A stretch of DNA of 64,000 nucleotides from Xylogone sp. PMI_703 (GCA_021399445.1 JAJTUQ010000003.1:1922001-1986000), one strand, 5' to 3'; shown: positions 36,143 through 48,199, numbered from the stretch's first letter. The notes: generated from the sequence alone by a model not told the origin. Made by a program: numbers and translations.

Positions 36143-36409
36143 AATTCTAGCGGTGTATCTAGCGATGTTTGCAATGCGGGCTTAGGTTTGAACCCGAATC
36201 AAGTAGGATTGTGTAGCTTCACGTGCAACTATGGCTACTGCCCGGCGCCTGTATGTATTTGCACTGGCTATGGAGATCAGGTGCCACCTCCACCAGAGAC
36301 TGGTGACAATGGAGTGCCTTTACCTGGAGAGGATGGCAGTTATATTGGGTTGTGTAGCTTTACTTGCAACCATGGTTACTGTCCAGAGGGGGCTTGCATG
36401 ATAGCTTAA
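36143..36409 (+). pseudogene. In-frame continuation of the LysM gene after TAG (two more Cys-rich repeats)
   Basis: The same frame stays open for 88 codons to TAA at 36407-36409. It encodes VGLCSFTCNYGYCPAPVCIC and IGLCSFTCNHGYCPEGACM, which match the two repeats before the stop. Either the ancestral gene was longer and has lost its tail to a nonsense change, or the TAG is sometimes read through. TAG-AAT is not a known strong readthrough context. Confidence 0.7.
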
Positions 36410-36994
36410 ATCTACAGGACTACCTGAAGTTATATATTTCAATATATTTGTTGAAATCTTTGTTGAAAAGAAGCAAAGTAAGGTCAACGGTAACATATTG
36501 AGTGATTGTAGAACTAGAGAACAGGACAATGTAAGAGAGCTAGAATAGGTGAAAAAGTTCGTGTGATAGTCATAGGACAACAAGCCAGAACCCATAAAGA
36601 GATATTCCGTAGGATATTACACAACTTTTGGTTCTAGTATTCCATATTATTCGCTGACATTTGGCAATAAGCTCATGACAACGCAGGGACAAATAGAGAA
36701 CGACTGAATTGTTTGATTGCCATTTGAATCTACAGCTATATTGGCTCTATATATACAGTGTATTGATAGTGCGCTAGTCATACTGATATGGACTCAAGTA
36801 TTCATGTACTGTTTTAGATACAAAGCCTACATGTGACGCTGATTTGAAACTTGCACATTCAAACGTACTCGATTTAACCTTAAAATTTCCAGCAAAGATA
36901 CATTCCTTGCCTGCCATGCTAAAATAAATTCAAGTCGCCTCCAAATCATGCACAAGTGCTCAATATATCCCAAACATAACTGTCTATCAGTACA
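36410..36994. other. Intergenic region between convergent genes
   Basis: 585 bp, AT-rich, nothing recognised. Confidence 0.6.
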
Positions 36995-38058
36995 TTACAA
37001 CCTCGCCCTCAACCCCGGCGCAAACGTCGTCCCCTCCCCCCCACCAATCGCATCCACAATACTATCCACACTCCTCAAAATCCACTGATTCCCCTCATCG
37101 CTCGCCAACCACTCAAACCCAGGCACTTCCTCCTCCCCGGGAGCCCTATACGTCCCGTCCTTGAGCGCCTTCCTCAGTCCAAAACAATGAGATACCACCT
37201 GTGGCCCTACGCCAGTTTGCGCCCGCAGACAGCTGATCCCGAGGATGGATGTGAGCACCCGCCCGACTTTCGCGCCGGGGACTTGCTGTCCCGGAGGATC
37301 GGAGAGGAGGGTAGTGTAGTTCGAGTTAAGGATGTAGACGGGTAGATCGGGGTGCGATTGCGCGAGCTTGTCGAGGAGCTTGGTTTCGAAGCCTGCGTAG
37401 ACGGAGTCCCAGAGCGCACGACCGCGCTTGGTTGCTTCGGGGAGGTTCTCGACGGTTATGTGTCTGTTAGAACCGCCAGTTAGCAATGCGGGACGGGAGC
37501 GCTGACGCTGGGAAGTGAGCTTGTTTGGGAGGGGGATTACCTCGTTGCGGTTTTCCTCATGTTGTCGTATACTTCTGATGGTAGGTTTGTTCGGAACTCT
37601 CCTAGGCAGTTGATCGTTCGGGGAATCTAGATGTGCGAAATTGGTGTTTTAGAAACACGCTGTACGAGACTCCTCCTGGGATTCTGTACTTACACCATTG
37701 AAGCTTATACATTTCAAACCGGCTTCCCGGATGAGCTCTGCAGTTTGGACGGCATGTGCATTGTCACTCGGTTTAGAAGCAAATTTGTGTAACTCTGCCA
37801 AAGACTCTGGGGAGTTCATCGTCATTGAAGCCGCCGTCTGTGAGCATTGTCAGATCTCAGCTCTACCCTCAATTTCACAGCAGCTACTGGAACACATACC
37901 GACAGAACAACCCACGCATTGGTCCCTACGTCTTTCGATGTCGCTTCGTGTTTTATGTTCTCGAACACAGATCGGATGTGCGCCGGAGCAGGAGTGTAGC
38001 TAGGTCGCGCGAACGGTGCATTGATCAGCGCCTTCAGCGCCGGTGAGAGCTTCGACAT
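36995..38058 (-). CDS. AhpD/carboxymuconolactone decarboxylase-like fungal protein
   Basis: Exons 38058-37900, 37837-37694, 37626-37541 and 37463-36995 give 285 residues; all three introns (62-77 nt) join in frame. The assembled protein has EAGLKCISFNGIPRTINCLG, then GRALWDSVYAGFETKLLDKL, then GRVLTSILGISCLRAQTGVG followed by HCFGLRKAL. This pattern resembles fungal proteins of the AhpD-like (alkylhydroperoxidase/carboxymuconolactone decarboxylase) fold. The bacterial ExxCxxH redox site is not clearly present, so a peroxidase activity cannot be assumed. I do not know a tested function for this fungal group. There is no signal peptide. It is convergent with the LysM gene. Confidence 0.75.
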
Positions 38059-38882
38059 GGTGGGTAGCTGCTGGATATTCTTTATTCAAAGACAATCACA
38101 GGCTCAATGCATCAGGGGGCTCGGAGGTATTTAAATCTACAGCTCAATGGAAGAAAGAAGTTGAATGTGCACGTCGGTCGATAGTATTGCCGAGGCGCAA
38201 AACTCCCACCTTTCGTCCAAAAATTCGGCGTCAGAAATGAGGGGCGTCGGAGCCAGAACAATGACCGATTACGAAAAGCTCCGGTACCTGACTATTGAAA
38301 GGCTTGCGATCACGTGGGCTGGGTAAAGTCTGGCCCAGTACTCTGGACTCCGATTGTAAGATAATACAGAATCCGTGCTCGCTATAGGTACTGCTATTGT
38401 GTAGTTATTCTAATAATACGCTAGTCTAGACCAAAATATCATTGAAGTACCAGTTTCAATTACCCATAAAGCTGCTCTAGGGAGGACCCTCTCTTCATAC
38501 TGCCTCATAAATAATCGAGTGTATGATACCTAAAGCGGTGTCTCTAATAGTAATACTGTTCACCAAAGTCCGCCGTAGCAATGTTTTCGTATGGGTGAGC
38601 GATGCTTATTTCCTGTGATAGAGGTTAACTAAATATTTCTGCAAAGGACGGAGGTCCATTTAATTAACGGATAAGCCTTAGGTGCTGAAATGGCGACGGT
38701 CCTATGAGGAATGTGCTCAAGAATCACGATTTCCTATTCAAAAAATTGCTATGAAAATGAGTGGTTTTTGTACTTCAGTCAGCAGAGCTGGTTTTGCTTC
38801 TCAATAAGCGCTCTCTCTGGGATGTTTTGAGATAGTAAAATGATGGAAATTTCTGCATGAAATAACTTAATAACGAGGTATT
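38059..38882. other. Intergenic region, no supported gene
   Basis: 824 bp between two genes on the minus strand; nothing recognised. Confidence 0.6.
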
Positions 38883-41070
38883 CTACACAAGTACTATTCT
38901 CTCGCAAGCATTAGGCTCCCATTCCTCGCCATTCATTATTCCGTGCACATAACTCTCTCCGAGCAATCTAAACCTCGCACCTGTATCTCTCCGTACAATC
39001 AACGGCACTCTACCGCCAGCAAACAAAGCCACACTATCTCCTGCTTTCGTGTCAGAAGGAACGAGGCATAGATGGCCTTTACGTGTCCTAGCAAGTCTCC
39101 TAAGGCTCGTATGTTCGAGCAATGCATTGAAATCTCCATATTTAGACCAAGTATCACGTACATATGCAAGAAAAGCCAATGGCGTGTATAACTTTGGCAA
39201 ATCTTCCACACCCATGCTAGCAAGACCTCGTATTGCTCTCATTGACTTTCTCCATTCCTCAAAATCAGCAGCGGTTTTTTCATAGCCCGAAGGAGTACAG
39301 CCCGCACAGAGAGTCTCAATATACCTCCTTTTATTGCCCTCGTTGTCTATACGTGCGAACTTTTCCCATTCCACATAAACTTCAAGACGTGATACAACTA
39401 GCTGCAGGAATCTGAGGAGACCTCTTCCAAATATAGGTAATACTTTCCGTGCAGTGTGAAGTATCGACATGAATACACTCTCATCCCAATCATTATCATC
39501 CTCATCATCACTGATATCCTTGTCAGTGGCATCTAAGAGGGTTTCAATCTCATTTTCGATGTCTTCATGGCGGATGGAGCTAACCGCAGCAATCTGGTCA
39601 ATTAGTAAGCCAGACATGATGAGAGCCCCTTTATCATGGAAGAATGTCGGATCCGGTACCGAGTCTCCGGTCGCTCTGAAATTAGACGGCTGGCCCAACG
39701 AATCTTTGTTAAGAGCCCTTGGGATGGCTGCTGCATAACTCCAGTCTGGAACCCAGGATGGTAGATCAAATTGTGGGTTTTCTTGAGATCCATTCACGCA
39801 TTGGCCCAATAGATCCAAGTTATTGGAGTTAGAGAGGATAGCTACTGCCGTTCTAGAGTAAACTTTATTTGTTGATAAACGATAATCGGCTTGTAGTCCA
39901 AGTTCAGTGTGGCTGCCATCAACAAGTCCAAGGAGTGCAAAGCATTTATCACTCGGATCAGTGGCTTCCCTGGGTCGAAATGTAGTCAGCAACCTCAGCA
40001 GCTCATCCGCTGGGATACCATCATGCCCAGTTTCTTTCTTTAGTTCGGTGATGGCTCGAAAATTCTGAAAAATGTCTTTCCGCACAACACCAAGGAACAC
40101 AGTGCTGAATATTCCACGCTTTACCCCAATCTCAACACCAGTGCTGAAATCATCCCAGTCCATATCTTGATCGCCACAAATTATTCGAGCTTTCCTTGCA
40201 ACGCCAACTTCCTGGACAACCCAGACTCGATCGAACCACTCTCGCTCCGCAAAGCTAATAACAGCGCCTTCAAAGTCGTCATCTCGATATCCAGGTTGAG
40301 TATTGCCCGCGTATCGAAGGAAAGAACTTTTGAGATTAGCAGGCTGAAACCCTGTTTCAACTCCACCACTCTGTTTCTCGGATAATAATTCATTAAGCTT
40401 TTCAAAGACAAGGTGGCTGTGAGCAGACCGGTCACCAAGCCAGACAAGAGTCTGAAGTGATCTTCGGTAGATCTCCGTCATTATTTGAACTTGATCAGAT
40501 CGCTCATCAACATCAGTCTGGTTAATGCAAATAGCATCGATCCATAGAGTCCTGGGTGTATCAGGCTTACGAAGATGAAGAAGTGCTGACTTGAGGTTTT
40601 TAGTTACGCCGAAAGAAAAATCCTCGTTAATCACGATCGGTGTTGTATCTGTATGATCTCCCCAACGATAAGACAGGGCTTCGAAGGGAGGAGATTCAGT
40701 TAGGCGGTAAGATTGAAGACGGCATTTAACGATGCTGTCCTTTTTATCACCGCCAAATAAAGTCATCAGACGAATATAGCTATGTCCGTTTTCTTGACGA
40801 GGCAAGGGCGAGTGTTTGTAGTTAGGGCGGGGGTATATATTAGCACTGGGTTCATCTTTTATAGGCTTCGGATTTCAATTATTAGCTTAAGTTCCTCACG
40901 CAACTGCATCCTCTCCTAAGGCTATTGATGACGGCCTGTATTCCCAGTTTTTGTGACGGGGCGGGGTGAATTTTTACCTCTTTTCTTGTATCCTCCGCGT
41001 CATCATCGGAATCATCGTCCATTAGACGGATCGCGAAGGAGGCCATCTTGCTGAAGAAGTATTTAGACAT
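38883..41070 (-). CDS. Heterokaryon incompatibility (HET) domain protein
   Basis: Exons 41070-40978 and 40865-38883, with a 112-nt phase-0 intron, give 691 residues. Exon 1 holds an acidic stretch (MDDDSDDDAEDTRKE). I added it because the main exon has coding-like sequence (NYKHSPLPRQENGHSYIRLM) upstream of any ATG. The HET domain shows all three blocks: FEALSYRWGD, LWIDAICINQ, then ERSDQVQIMTEIYRRS with VWLGDRS. HET domains trigger non-self recognition and cell death when unlike hyphae fuse, often together with STAND or NLR partners; others are orphan HET proteins. The C-terminal 450 residues have no recognised domain, which is common. No partner gene is seen nearby. Confidence 0.92.
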
Positions 41071-42147
41071 CTTCTCGAGATAATCCGGTAGTAACCAAGA
41101 GACACTTTTGCTATATTAGTATCTAAATGCTTGTTTCATTATGATTTTTGTAGAGGCCAATTTTTTTTTATCAGAGCCGCAAGGCTGAAGAGTAGTTGTA
41201 CACGTGTAACTAGGTGCGCCGTTGATAAAAGGATTCGGATATATCGGGAGTGCCGTTTCCAGTAATTGCGGCTGGGGCTGAAACGGTGTCAACTGTCATT
41301 TCTTTCTCTCAGCTTGCATGAAGCTGCAGACAAAGTGGAGATAAGTGTGAGACTCCGGGAGATCTAATAAGTCTATTTCTGGAGAACAGTTATCCTTGCA
41401 AGCTGCGCCGAGCGAGGTGGAAAACAGTCGAAACTTGGGCTTGCACAGCCTGGCTATAGCCCGCTTAGAAATCTTCCAAGATTCACGTAGAAATGAACTA
41501 GGTATAACAGTAGGATATACGCGTGTAGGCAACTGCCCAATGTCAGCAGGTGGCCAGTATACACAGGAGCAATCTTAGTCGGCTTTCCGAACATCCTTTT
41601 ACAGCCTTATCTTCGCCATCGTGAATTTTGGGTTTAATAATTAATTATTAAAATTTAAGGTTATGAGTTGTTTAAGTTAAGCGACAGCAGTCTATAAACT
41701 AAATAATTTACAGTCTGAACCAGACCAGATCAGCTAATCTAGTTCTCTGCTACCATCTCTAATTCAACCACTTTCTGGCTATTCTAGTCCTGTTTCTCTA
41801 CCTGTGGCTCTATCTATCTCTGTATTCTTGAATTGCCAGGTAGTATCCCTGATAATCAGCATCAGTCGTTGAGCTCTCTCCTGCTCCACATCCTTGTAGA
41901 CTGCCCTATGGTCTTTGTCGCATCGCAACCTTCTCAGCCCTCTTCTCACTGAAGAAGAGAGGCTGCAGGATCAAGTTGGTAGCGCGTTTCTGCTGGCGAA
42001 GCAGCGTGGCCGTTCATATCCTGTTCTTTAAAGAAACATCTGACATTCTGAGAAGCACAGAACAGGGAGAATAAATTAGGGAACGAAAGCTCCATGGATT
42101 AATTTTGAATTAGTTTGCAAAGCTTTCCAAGAAATTCCTGTAAAAGC
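41071..42147. other. Intergenic region with weak coding-like remnants
   Basis: No supported gene. On the minus strand, around 41780-41960, one frame stays open for about 50 codons with a charged, helix-like composition, but it has no start, domain or clean ends. It may be a remnant or chance. Confidence 0.4.
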
Positions 42148-43230
42148 TCAAAGGTGTCGTCGGCGTCGTCTCTCTCCACCTTTCTCATTCTTCCACGAAC
42201 CAGCATAATGATGTGTGACCAGTGCGGGACCCACCTTCTGTTCATACCGATTTGATGAGGAAGCAAAAGAAAATCCAGGTAAAACCAGGACATCACCCAG
42301 TAGCTTTGGCTCCATCAGACGAGAGTAATCCTTCTCATCAAGCGTTTTATTAAAGGTTGACTTCAGGCTCTTGGTGATACCGCGCGTCATCATCCGAGGT
42401 CCCGTGGCATCCACAACATCGCCAGCAATCTCCAACGTCATCTCTGCAAGAGCGATATTATTCTTTGTCGCCTTGTCGCGCAGCCCATCTACTATGTCAT
42501 TGATAACCATCAGCAGATGCGGCGAGCCGGGTTTAGCCATCACAGTCCAGGTCGCAAACTGGCGCACAAAGTTATCCCCCCATCCCATATCAAACTCCCA
42601 GCCGACCACCAAAGCTGTAGCGTTTTTGTATTTCGCCGGGATCCATTCAGCAATCGGTAAGGTGTCGCATGAGACGTCTAGATCGCTCCAAACGCCGCCT
42701 TCGCGATACAGGAGCAGGTAGCGCAGGAGATCGGCTTTGAGGATGGGGATGGGCAGGGCAAGGTAGGTCTCGACAATGTCAGGGCGCGAAGAGAATTTCT
42801 CCTTCACGTAGAGATCGCCGGCTTCATCAGTTAAATATTCGGACTTATAGGTGGGGTTTTTCTTGAGACAGGATTCGGTCCATTCGCGCGACTGGTTGTT
42901 CAGGCCGTGACGGCCGACTTTGTACCATATCTTCTCTGGGATCGCGATGGCGGTCGGTACTGTTGCAGCATGCGTAGTCGCAACCGTAGTAGTAGCTGTA
43001 AGTGTAGGTGTAGGGGCAGGTGTAGATCTAGTGGTTGTTTTGATGATTGGTATTGGTGTTGTTACTGTCGTTGAATTGATTGAAGATGTCGTTGTAGATG
43101 AGAGAGTGATGGTGCGGTGGATCTCTTTCCAGTCGAAGTAGCTAAAGCGATAGTTGTAAAAGAAAATAATGAACAAGGCAATGGATGCAGCAAGGCTAAA
43201 TAACTTCCATTTCGATTGTTGAGGCAGCAT
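42148..43230 (-). CDS. GT32 glycosyltransferase, OCH1-like alpha-1,6-mannosyltransferase family
   Basis: A single exon gives 360 residues. Residues about 9-25 form a membrane helix, followed by a Thr/Ser-rich stalk (about 45-95), so this is a type II Golgi protein. The catalytic region starts with IPEKIWYKVG. It contains KADLLRYLLLYREGGVWSDL followed by DV, where the DLD acts as the DXD metal/sugar-nucleotide motif. VTHHYAGSWKN near the end is another family block. OCH1 proteins add the first alpha-1,6-mannose to N-glycan cores; the wider GT32 family in fungi has many members with unknown acceptors. The tail ends in an Arg run (ERRRRRHL). It is upstream of and divergent from the membrane glycoprotein at 44086. 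Confidence 0.92.
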   Translation of the reverse strand: MLPQQSKWKLFSLAASIALFIIFFYNYRFSYFDWKEIHRTITLSSTTTSSINSTTVTTPIPIIKTTTRSTPAPTPTLTATTTVATTHAATVPTAIAIPEKIWYKVGRHGLNNQSREWTESCLKKNPTYKSEYLTDEAGDLYVKEKFSSRPDIVETYLALPIPILKADLLRYLLLYREGGVWSDLDVSCDTLPIAEWIPAKYKNATALVVGWEFDMGWGDNFVRQFATWTVMAKPGSPHLLMVINDIVDGLRDKATKNNIALAEMTLEIAGDVVDATGPRMMTRGITKSLKSTFNKTLDEKDYSRLMEPKLLGDVLVLPGFSFASSSNRYEQKVGPALVTHHYAGSWKNEKGGERRRRRHL

Positions 43231-44085
43231 GGTTAAAAAGGAGCGTGTGTGCTGCTTCGACAGAAACGAGGGTGAAGCAAAAAGGAAACACGAGACGTTG
43301 AAACAAAGATAATTACAGTTCCGGCACAGAGATTACGGAGAGTAGATCCGTGGACAATTCTCACCATATTAATCAATTGACTAACTTACCAGCCGTTGTG
43401 GAAGGATTGTTACTTGCAGGGCTATTTAATTTGATCGAGCCAGGGTGTTTTCGACCCGGCGGCAGAATACGGGGTATCTTTGGTGAACTCGGACCCTGAA
43501 CAGCTTCAATCCAGGGGAGGTTGCGCTACTCCTCGCAACGCTATACTATGTACAGCATGGTAGGGTGCTGACTTGACCAGGCCAGACATTAGGGGTCCTG
43601 CAGCGATCCAAGAATTGTTTGGATAGCCGCCCAACGCCTGGCTGGGTCCAATGGCCGCAAGCGAAATGTCAGTTGGTGCCAAGAGGTGGGACTTTGCGGC
43701 GGGCCCCACGACCCAGGGCACTACGACATCTGCCAGATACATCATACATGTATAGCAACGTGTTGCCAAAGGCCCTATGAATAGAATCCTAAGTCTTGTT
43801 GTAGTCGTGTAGCCATATGGCACGAAGCATTTTCGCGCCGAACCAACACTCTCACTATGGGCAAGACCCTCAAACTTGTTGGTATGCGGCTCGGGCATAG
43901 CAAGTCGTTGGGAAGGAGGCGAATAGACCAACGCTGTCCGCTGCCTATATTCTTGCCTCGTGTCCGCAATCATTGTATCTTCCTTGTGCTTCTTTGTTTT
44001 GCTTGGTTTTGTTGGCTTTTATGTGTGCCTGGTGTACCTCTTCACCCTTTTTGCAACCGCGGCGTTCCTTTCAGATTGATCCAAA
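43231..44085. promoter_or_regulatory. Divergent promoter region between GT32 and membrane glycoprotein genes
   Basis: 855 bp between divergent starts. Small open frames on both strands have no domains. A T-rich leader (cttgtgcttctttgttttgc) lies about 100 bp before the 44086 start. Confidence 0.45.
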
Positions 44086-45004
44086 ATGCGCCCTGCCCTA
44101 TACCTCTCTGTTTTGTTATCCATTTTGCATCTCGCCACAGCCCAAGACGTCCAATTTGTCAACCCTGCACCATTTGGTGTAGAAGGTGATTTCAGTCTCA
44201 ATGCCGTATACCCCTTGGGATCCACTATCAACGTGCAATGGTCGCCAGGTCTTTCCGAATCAGGAGCACTGACCATGTTCCAACTCAATGGAACGCAGTT
44301 CTTGCGACCTTTTGAATATCTTGCCGGTACGTTACGAAGTATGAAGCATCTATTTGAACCTTGAATAATCTAACCGTCACTGTCTCACAGAAAGGCTTGA
44401 TCCCAATGTGACGAGCTTCTCCTGGACTGTAGCAACAAACAAGGATCTTAAGTTTTCAAACATGTTCTACATGTGTCTCTTCATATCAGGGCAGAGTAGT
44501 TCGTCGGCGAACAGCCACTATTTCAATATCACCTCCCCGAACACGGGAAACAAAGCTGGAAGCTCTAGTTCAACTTCATCCGCGACGACCAGCACCACCT
44601 TGACCACATCCGTGTCTACCTCCACCACTGCTACTACGCCAAGAACTAGTACGACGCCTTCTACATTAACAGTTAGCAACGTCCCGATAACAGTCTCTAG
44701 CGGCCTAAGTAGCGGTGCAAAAGCTGGTATCAGTGTTGGAGTAACTGTAGCTGTCATCATAGGAGTCGCAGTAGGTTGGTTTGCCTACGACCGCATTCGG
44801 GTGAGGAAACAAAAACAGGCCATGGCCATCCCAACGAATCCGTTTCCCATGCCACACCAGCAACACTATCAACCTGAGAAGTGGTTAGTGAGGAACCAAA
44901 GGCATCAGTTGGGTGGAGAGAGTATGGAGGTTCACCAGGTACATGAGCTGTCCGAGTCTTATTATCCTCATTCGCAGCAGCAAGAGCAGCAGCAGCAATG
45001 GTAA
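44086..45004 (+). CDS. Secreted-type single-pass membrane glycoprotein (Mid2/WSC-sensor-like layout)
   Basis: Exons 44086-44326 and 44391-45004, with a 64-nt phase-1 intron, give 284 residues. The order is: signal peptide (1-19, ending TAQ); a roughly 110-residue extracellular part with VYPLGSTINVQWSPGLSESG and FSWTVATN, an Ig-like fold pattern common in fungal surface proteins; a Ser/Thr-rich stalk (about 145-200); one membrane helix (SVGVTVAVIIGVAVGWFAY); a basic stop (RIRVRKQK); and a cytosolic tail ending in a Gln-rich stretch. The layout is like wall-stress sensors, but the WSC Cys domain is missing, so I name only the layout. Likely heavily O-mannosylated at the plasma membrane. Confidence 0.82.
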
Positions 45005-45938
45005 TAATTATTGTTGAACGTCCATCTCTGAACGCAAAAAATCCTACCACGATGAAATGAATCCATTGTTAAGGGATCTTAAACTTTTCCCTTATGAGTA
45101 TATAATATTACAAATGTAATGCTGTAAAGTTGTTCGCTTCTATTTAGAGGCTTTAGTGGAGTTAGGACAATATAGGTCATTTCTTATTAAATGCACAAAA
45201 GATCGAATGCAAGTGCCAGTCTGACGAGCGTAATACGGCTTGCTGCAAAGTAATTATAAACGGGGTTGCGCAACTCAATTTGTTATTTAAGCCGGGGGAG
45301 CTCATAGTCCCAGGTTTTCAAATAGAGTACCGATAGCCTAATCCTAGTTGAAGCATCAGTCCAATCTTGACACAAAGATACTGAAGACTTATTACCTGGT
45401 TAATTTATCTAGTTAGGCAATTTAACAATCGTGAGATATTAGATTGGGTTAGATCCTGACAGCCCACAAATCGCTCACGGGCTGACTACGGATGGCTACC
45501 CAATCGGTTTCGGAACTGGATTGGGGGCTCATATGAGATATGGCTCTGTTCAGGAACATGATAATTATTCTTATTGGATATCACGAAGTACGCTTCCACT
45601 TTCCTAAGAGCTCTCTTCTCATGCCACTCGTACTCTGCTGGAGCACTCCGCGGCACAAAGCGGAGACGTTGATCCCGTTCCGCGGAGTCATTCAACGGCT
45701 AGCACATATCACAACTTTCATACATTGGAATGCAGATACTGTTATGAAAATACTCATGGTCTGTGTCGCTAATACAAGTGTCGGTCCAAACTTCTGAATT
45801 TCTCCTTGTCGTGCCGGTAATGAACATTAGTATATAACTTAGAATATCCTTAGTTTCATCTCCGTTGAAACGAAGCATACCCTCCTATTCCTACAATATT
45901 CGAAGCAAAGGTGGGAGGATTACAATAGAGACATCACC
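45005..45938. other. Intergenic region upstream of the P450
   Basis: 934 bp without a supported gene. It contains a 9-bp inverted repeat at 45645-45688. Confidence 0.55.
45645..45688. promoter_or_regulatory. Inverted repeat upstream of the P450 gene
   Basis: The arms actccgcgg (45645-45653) and ccgcggagt (45680-45688) are perfectly complementary with 26 bp between them, ending 250 bp before the P450 ATG. Each arm holds a CCGCGG palindrome. A role as a zinc-cluster binding site is inferred. Confidence 0.35.
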
Positions 45939-47522
45939 ATGATAGCTGTTATCTTAATAGCTGCAATACCAGCCTTGGTGGTTGTCATACTATATCGATA
46001 CTATGGTGATTGGAAAAAATCACGCGCCTTACACCATATCCCTACCCACGAATTTCAAGATGGAGATAATTCCAGAGCACGTTACATTTCTGACCTGAAA
46101 GATCTCCTGGAAACCGGCTATCGCAAGTACAATAAATCAGGGCGTGCCTTCAAAGTTCCTATCCCAATCGGTGGATACTCAGTCAAGTACCGCGTCATTC
46201 TTCCCAAGGATCATTTAGAGGAGATGAAGCACTTGTCGAACAATATTTTCAGTTGGGCGTTAGCATCTGGAGTTATCTTTGCACAAGACTATACGGGTGC
46301 TCCCAATCGTGGCCCTTGGTCAGGGAAAGCTCTTCGAGTTGGCATTCATCAGAATCTTGGAGATATTACAAAGCAGTTGGACAGAAAGATCAACCAATAC
46401 TTCGAGGGGAACCTGCCGCAGAATTCAGGCTCCATGATGTCGATTAGCTTTATGGAGTTCTTTGTGCCTGCTATTGCCACTGTTACTAACTCCCTACTTG
46501 TTGGAGAGGAGATAGGTTCAGATCCGGAATGGGTTCGCCAAACCTGCGACTTCGCTGTGAACCGATACAAATCCGCCGATGATGTAAGAGCGTGGCCTCC
46601 ATATCTTGCATCCTTGGTTGCTCCTATGATACCCAGCGTCAGAAGGTTAAGACAAAGTAGAGCATTCGTAAAGGAAAGACTCACGCCTTTATACAATGAC
46701 CTGAAGCAACGTGACCTCTTGGGAGGAAACGAGAAAGCAAAGTATCGCAAAGGCATTTTCGGATATGAATGGCTCTGGGGTGGTGCACCGGACGATGTTA
46801 CTCTCGAAGACTTTTCAGATACAATGATGCGAACTCTGATCGCATCTATTCATACGACTGCGAAGACTATGAGTATTGCTCTAGTGGATATGTTGACTCA
46901 ACCTCAATATTTGGAAGAAATCCGAGCTGAGGCTCAAAGTGCTTTGCAACCTGATGGCTCCGTTGATATTGATAGCCTCTTCAAGTTGGATTGCTTCTTG
47001 AAGGAGAGCCAAAGACTTACACCAGTCTTCTTATGTATGTCGCAACAAAAAACTCTAAATAATAATAACTGACTGTCCACAGTGACCATGAATAGGATTG
47101 TTACTCAACCATATACGTTCAAGATCTCTGGCACTCACTTACCAGTTGGCTCAATGACAACCGCCGCCACCGCTGCAATTGCGACCGATCCAGACACCTT
47201 TGGCCTTGACTCGAATGACTTTGACGGGCATCGATTCACCCGTCTCCGTGAGGATAACAAGGCAGGAGAGAGTGCATTCAAGATGGGCATGGCTACAGAA
47301 GACTCTCTTGGTTTTGGACTGGGAAGCCAAGCATGCCCGGGGAGATTTTTCGCCGTTAACCTGATGAAGTTGATGCTTGCTAAGTTTCTTACACAGTGGG
47401 ACCTGACTCTCGAAAAAAATGGGCAAAAGTACGTGGGAGGGAGGCCAAAGTATCAATACTACGATTTCTCAGTCGTTGCGCCATCTGAATATGGTATGAA
47501 GCTGAAGAAGCATGCAAACTGA
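45939..47522 (+). CDS. Cytochrome P450 monooxygenase (fungal secondary-metabolism type)
   Basis: Exons 45939-47034 and 47083-47522, with a 48-nt phase-1 intron, give 511 residues. An N-terminal hydrophobic anchor (about 2-20) places it on the ER. The I-helix reads TLIASIHTTAKT rather than the usual AGxDTT; the IHTT form is common in fungal P450s of terpene and alkaloid pathways. ExxR is Glu356-Arg359 in LKESQR, and the heme-binding loop is FGLGSQACPGRFF with Cys450 as thiolate ligand. All essential parts are present. The substrate cannot be read from sequence. The nearest neighbours, an amidase and a membrane glycoprotein, do not define a pathway. Confidence 0.95.
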
Positions 47523-48199
47523 CCATATTGTACCGGCATTGAATAGCATTATTGGGACGATGGCGGATACTTATAAGAAATTCTCAGGAACGATACCAGT
47601 GAGATTAGTAAGAGCAGAATGGATTACTGAGCACATTTAGCTGTAGATTATTGGAGACTCTATGAAGTAACATGCTGTAGAGATTGCGATATTACTATAA
47701 AAGTTGTATGAGATTTATATGTTGTAATCGATTTGGTACTATCCACTTTTATGATATCTTCTACCCAATTTCATTTTGACTTGTTCACCAGTGTTACTCT
47801 GGAGAAAGGAAAGATTAACACAGCTATGTGTTGCTGATATAAGATTTCTATGGCGACTTATCTTTGTTTGCACTTACACTTCAATGTTCATAAGTCTCTC
47901 ATAAGATAATTTCCTTATGTTGTAGAGCTTGCTCCTTGATAGGTCGAATGGCTTGTGGAGTAGCTTATGCCGCCGACTTTTGTGCATATATAAAATATAC
48001 TGTCATCACCTAGGTTATATATCTCAAACTATCTATAATAATGCTGCTCAAGCTGTCACAGCGAGCAAAGCTGATGACTGCAACCCTTAACTTCAGATAA
48101 ATGTTGTAATTTCTCGTCCGGTATATGTTTGATAAAACCTCTGCATTGGCTCATTAATACTTATGGGCTCTACAATCACTTACCCTATATCTCCAATTT
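47523..48199. other. Intergenic region between convergent genes
   Basis: 677 bp, AT-rich, nothing recognised. Confidence 0.6.

Noticed and set aside
36125..36149. A tiny intron removing the LysM TAG
   Set aside because: The only flanking GT..AG pair gives a 22-nt intron, which is implausible.
41780..41960. Minus-strand coding-like stretch of about 50 codons, possible transposon remnant
   Set aside because: No start, no domain, no repeats at the edges; cannot be told from chance.
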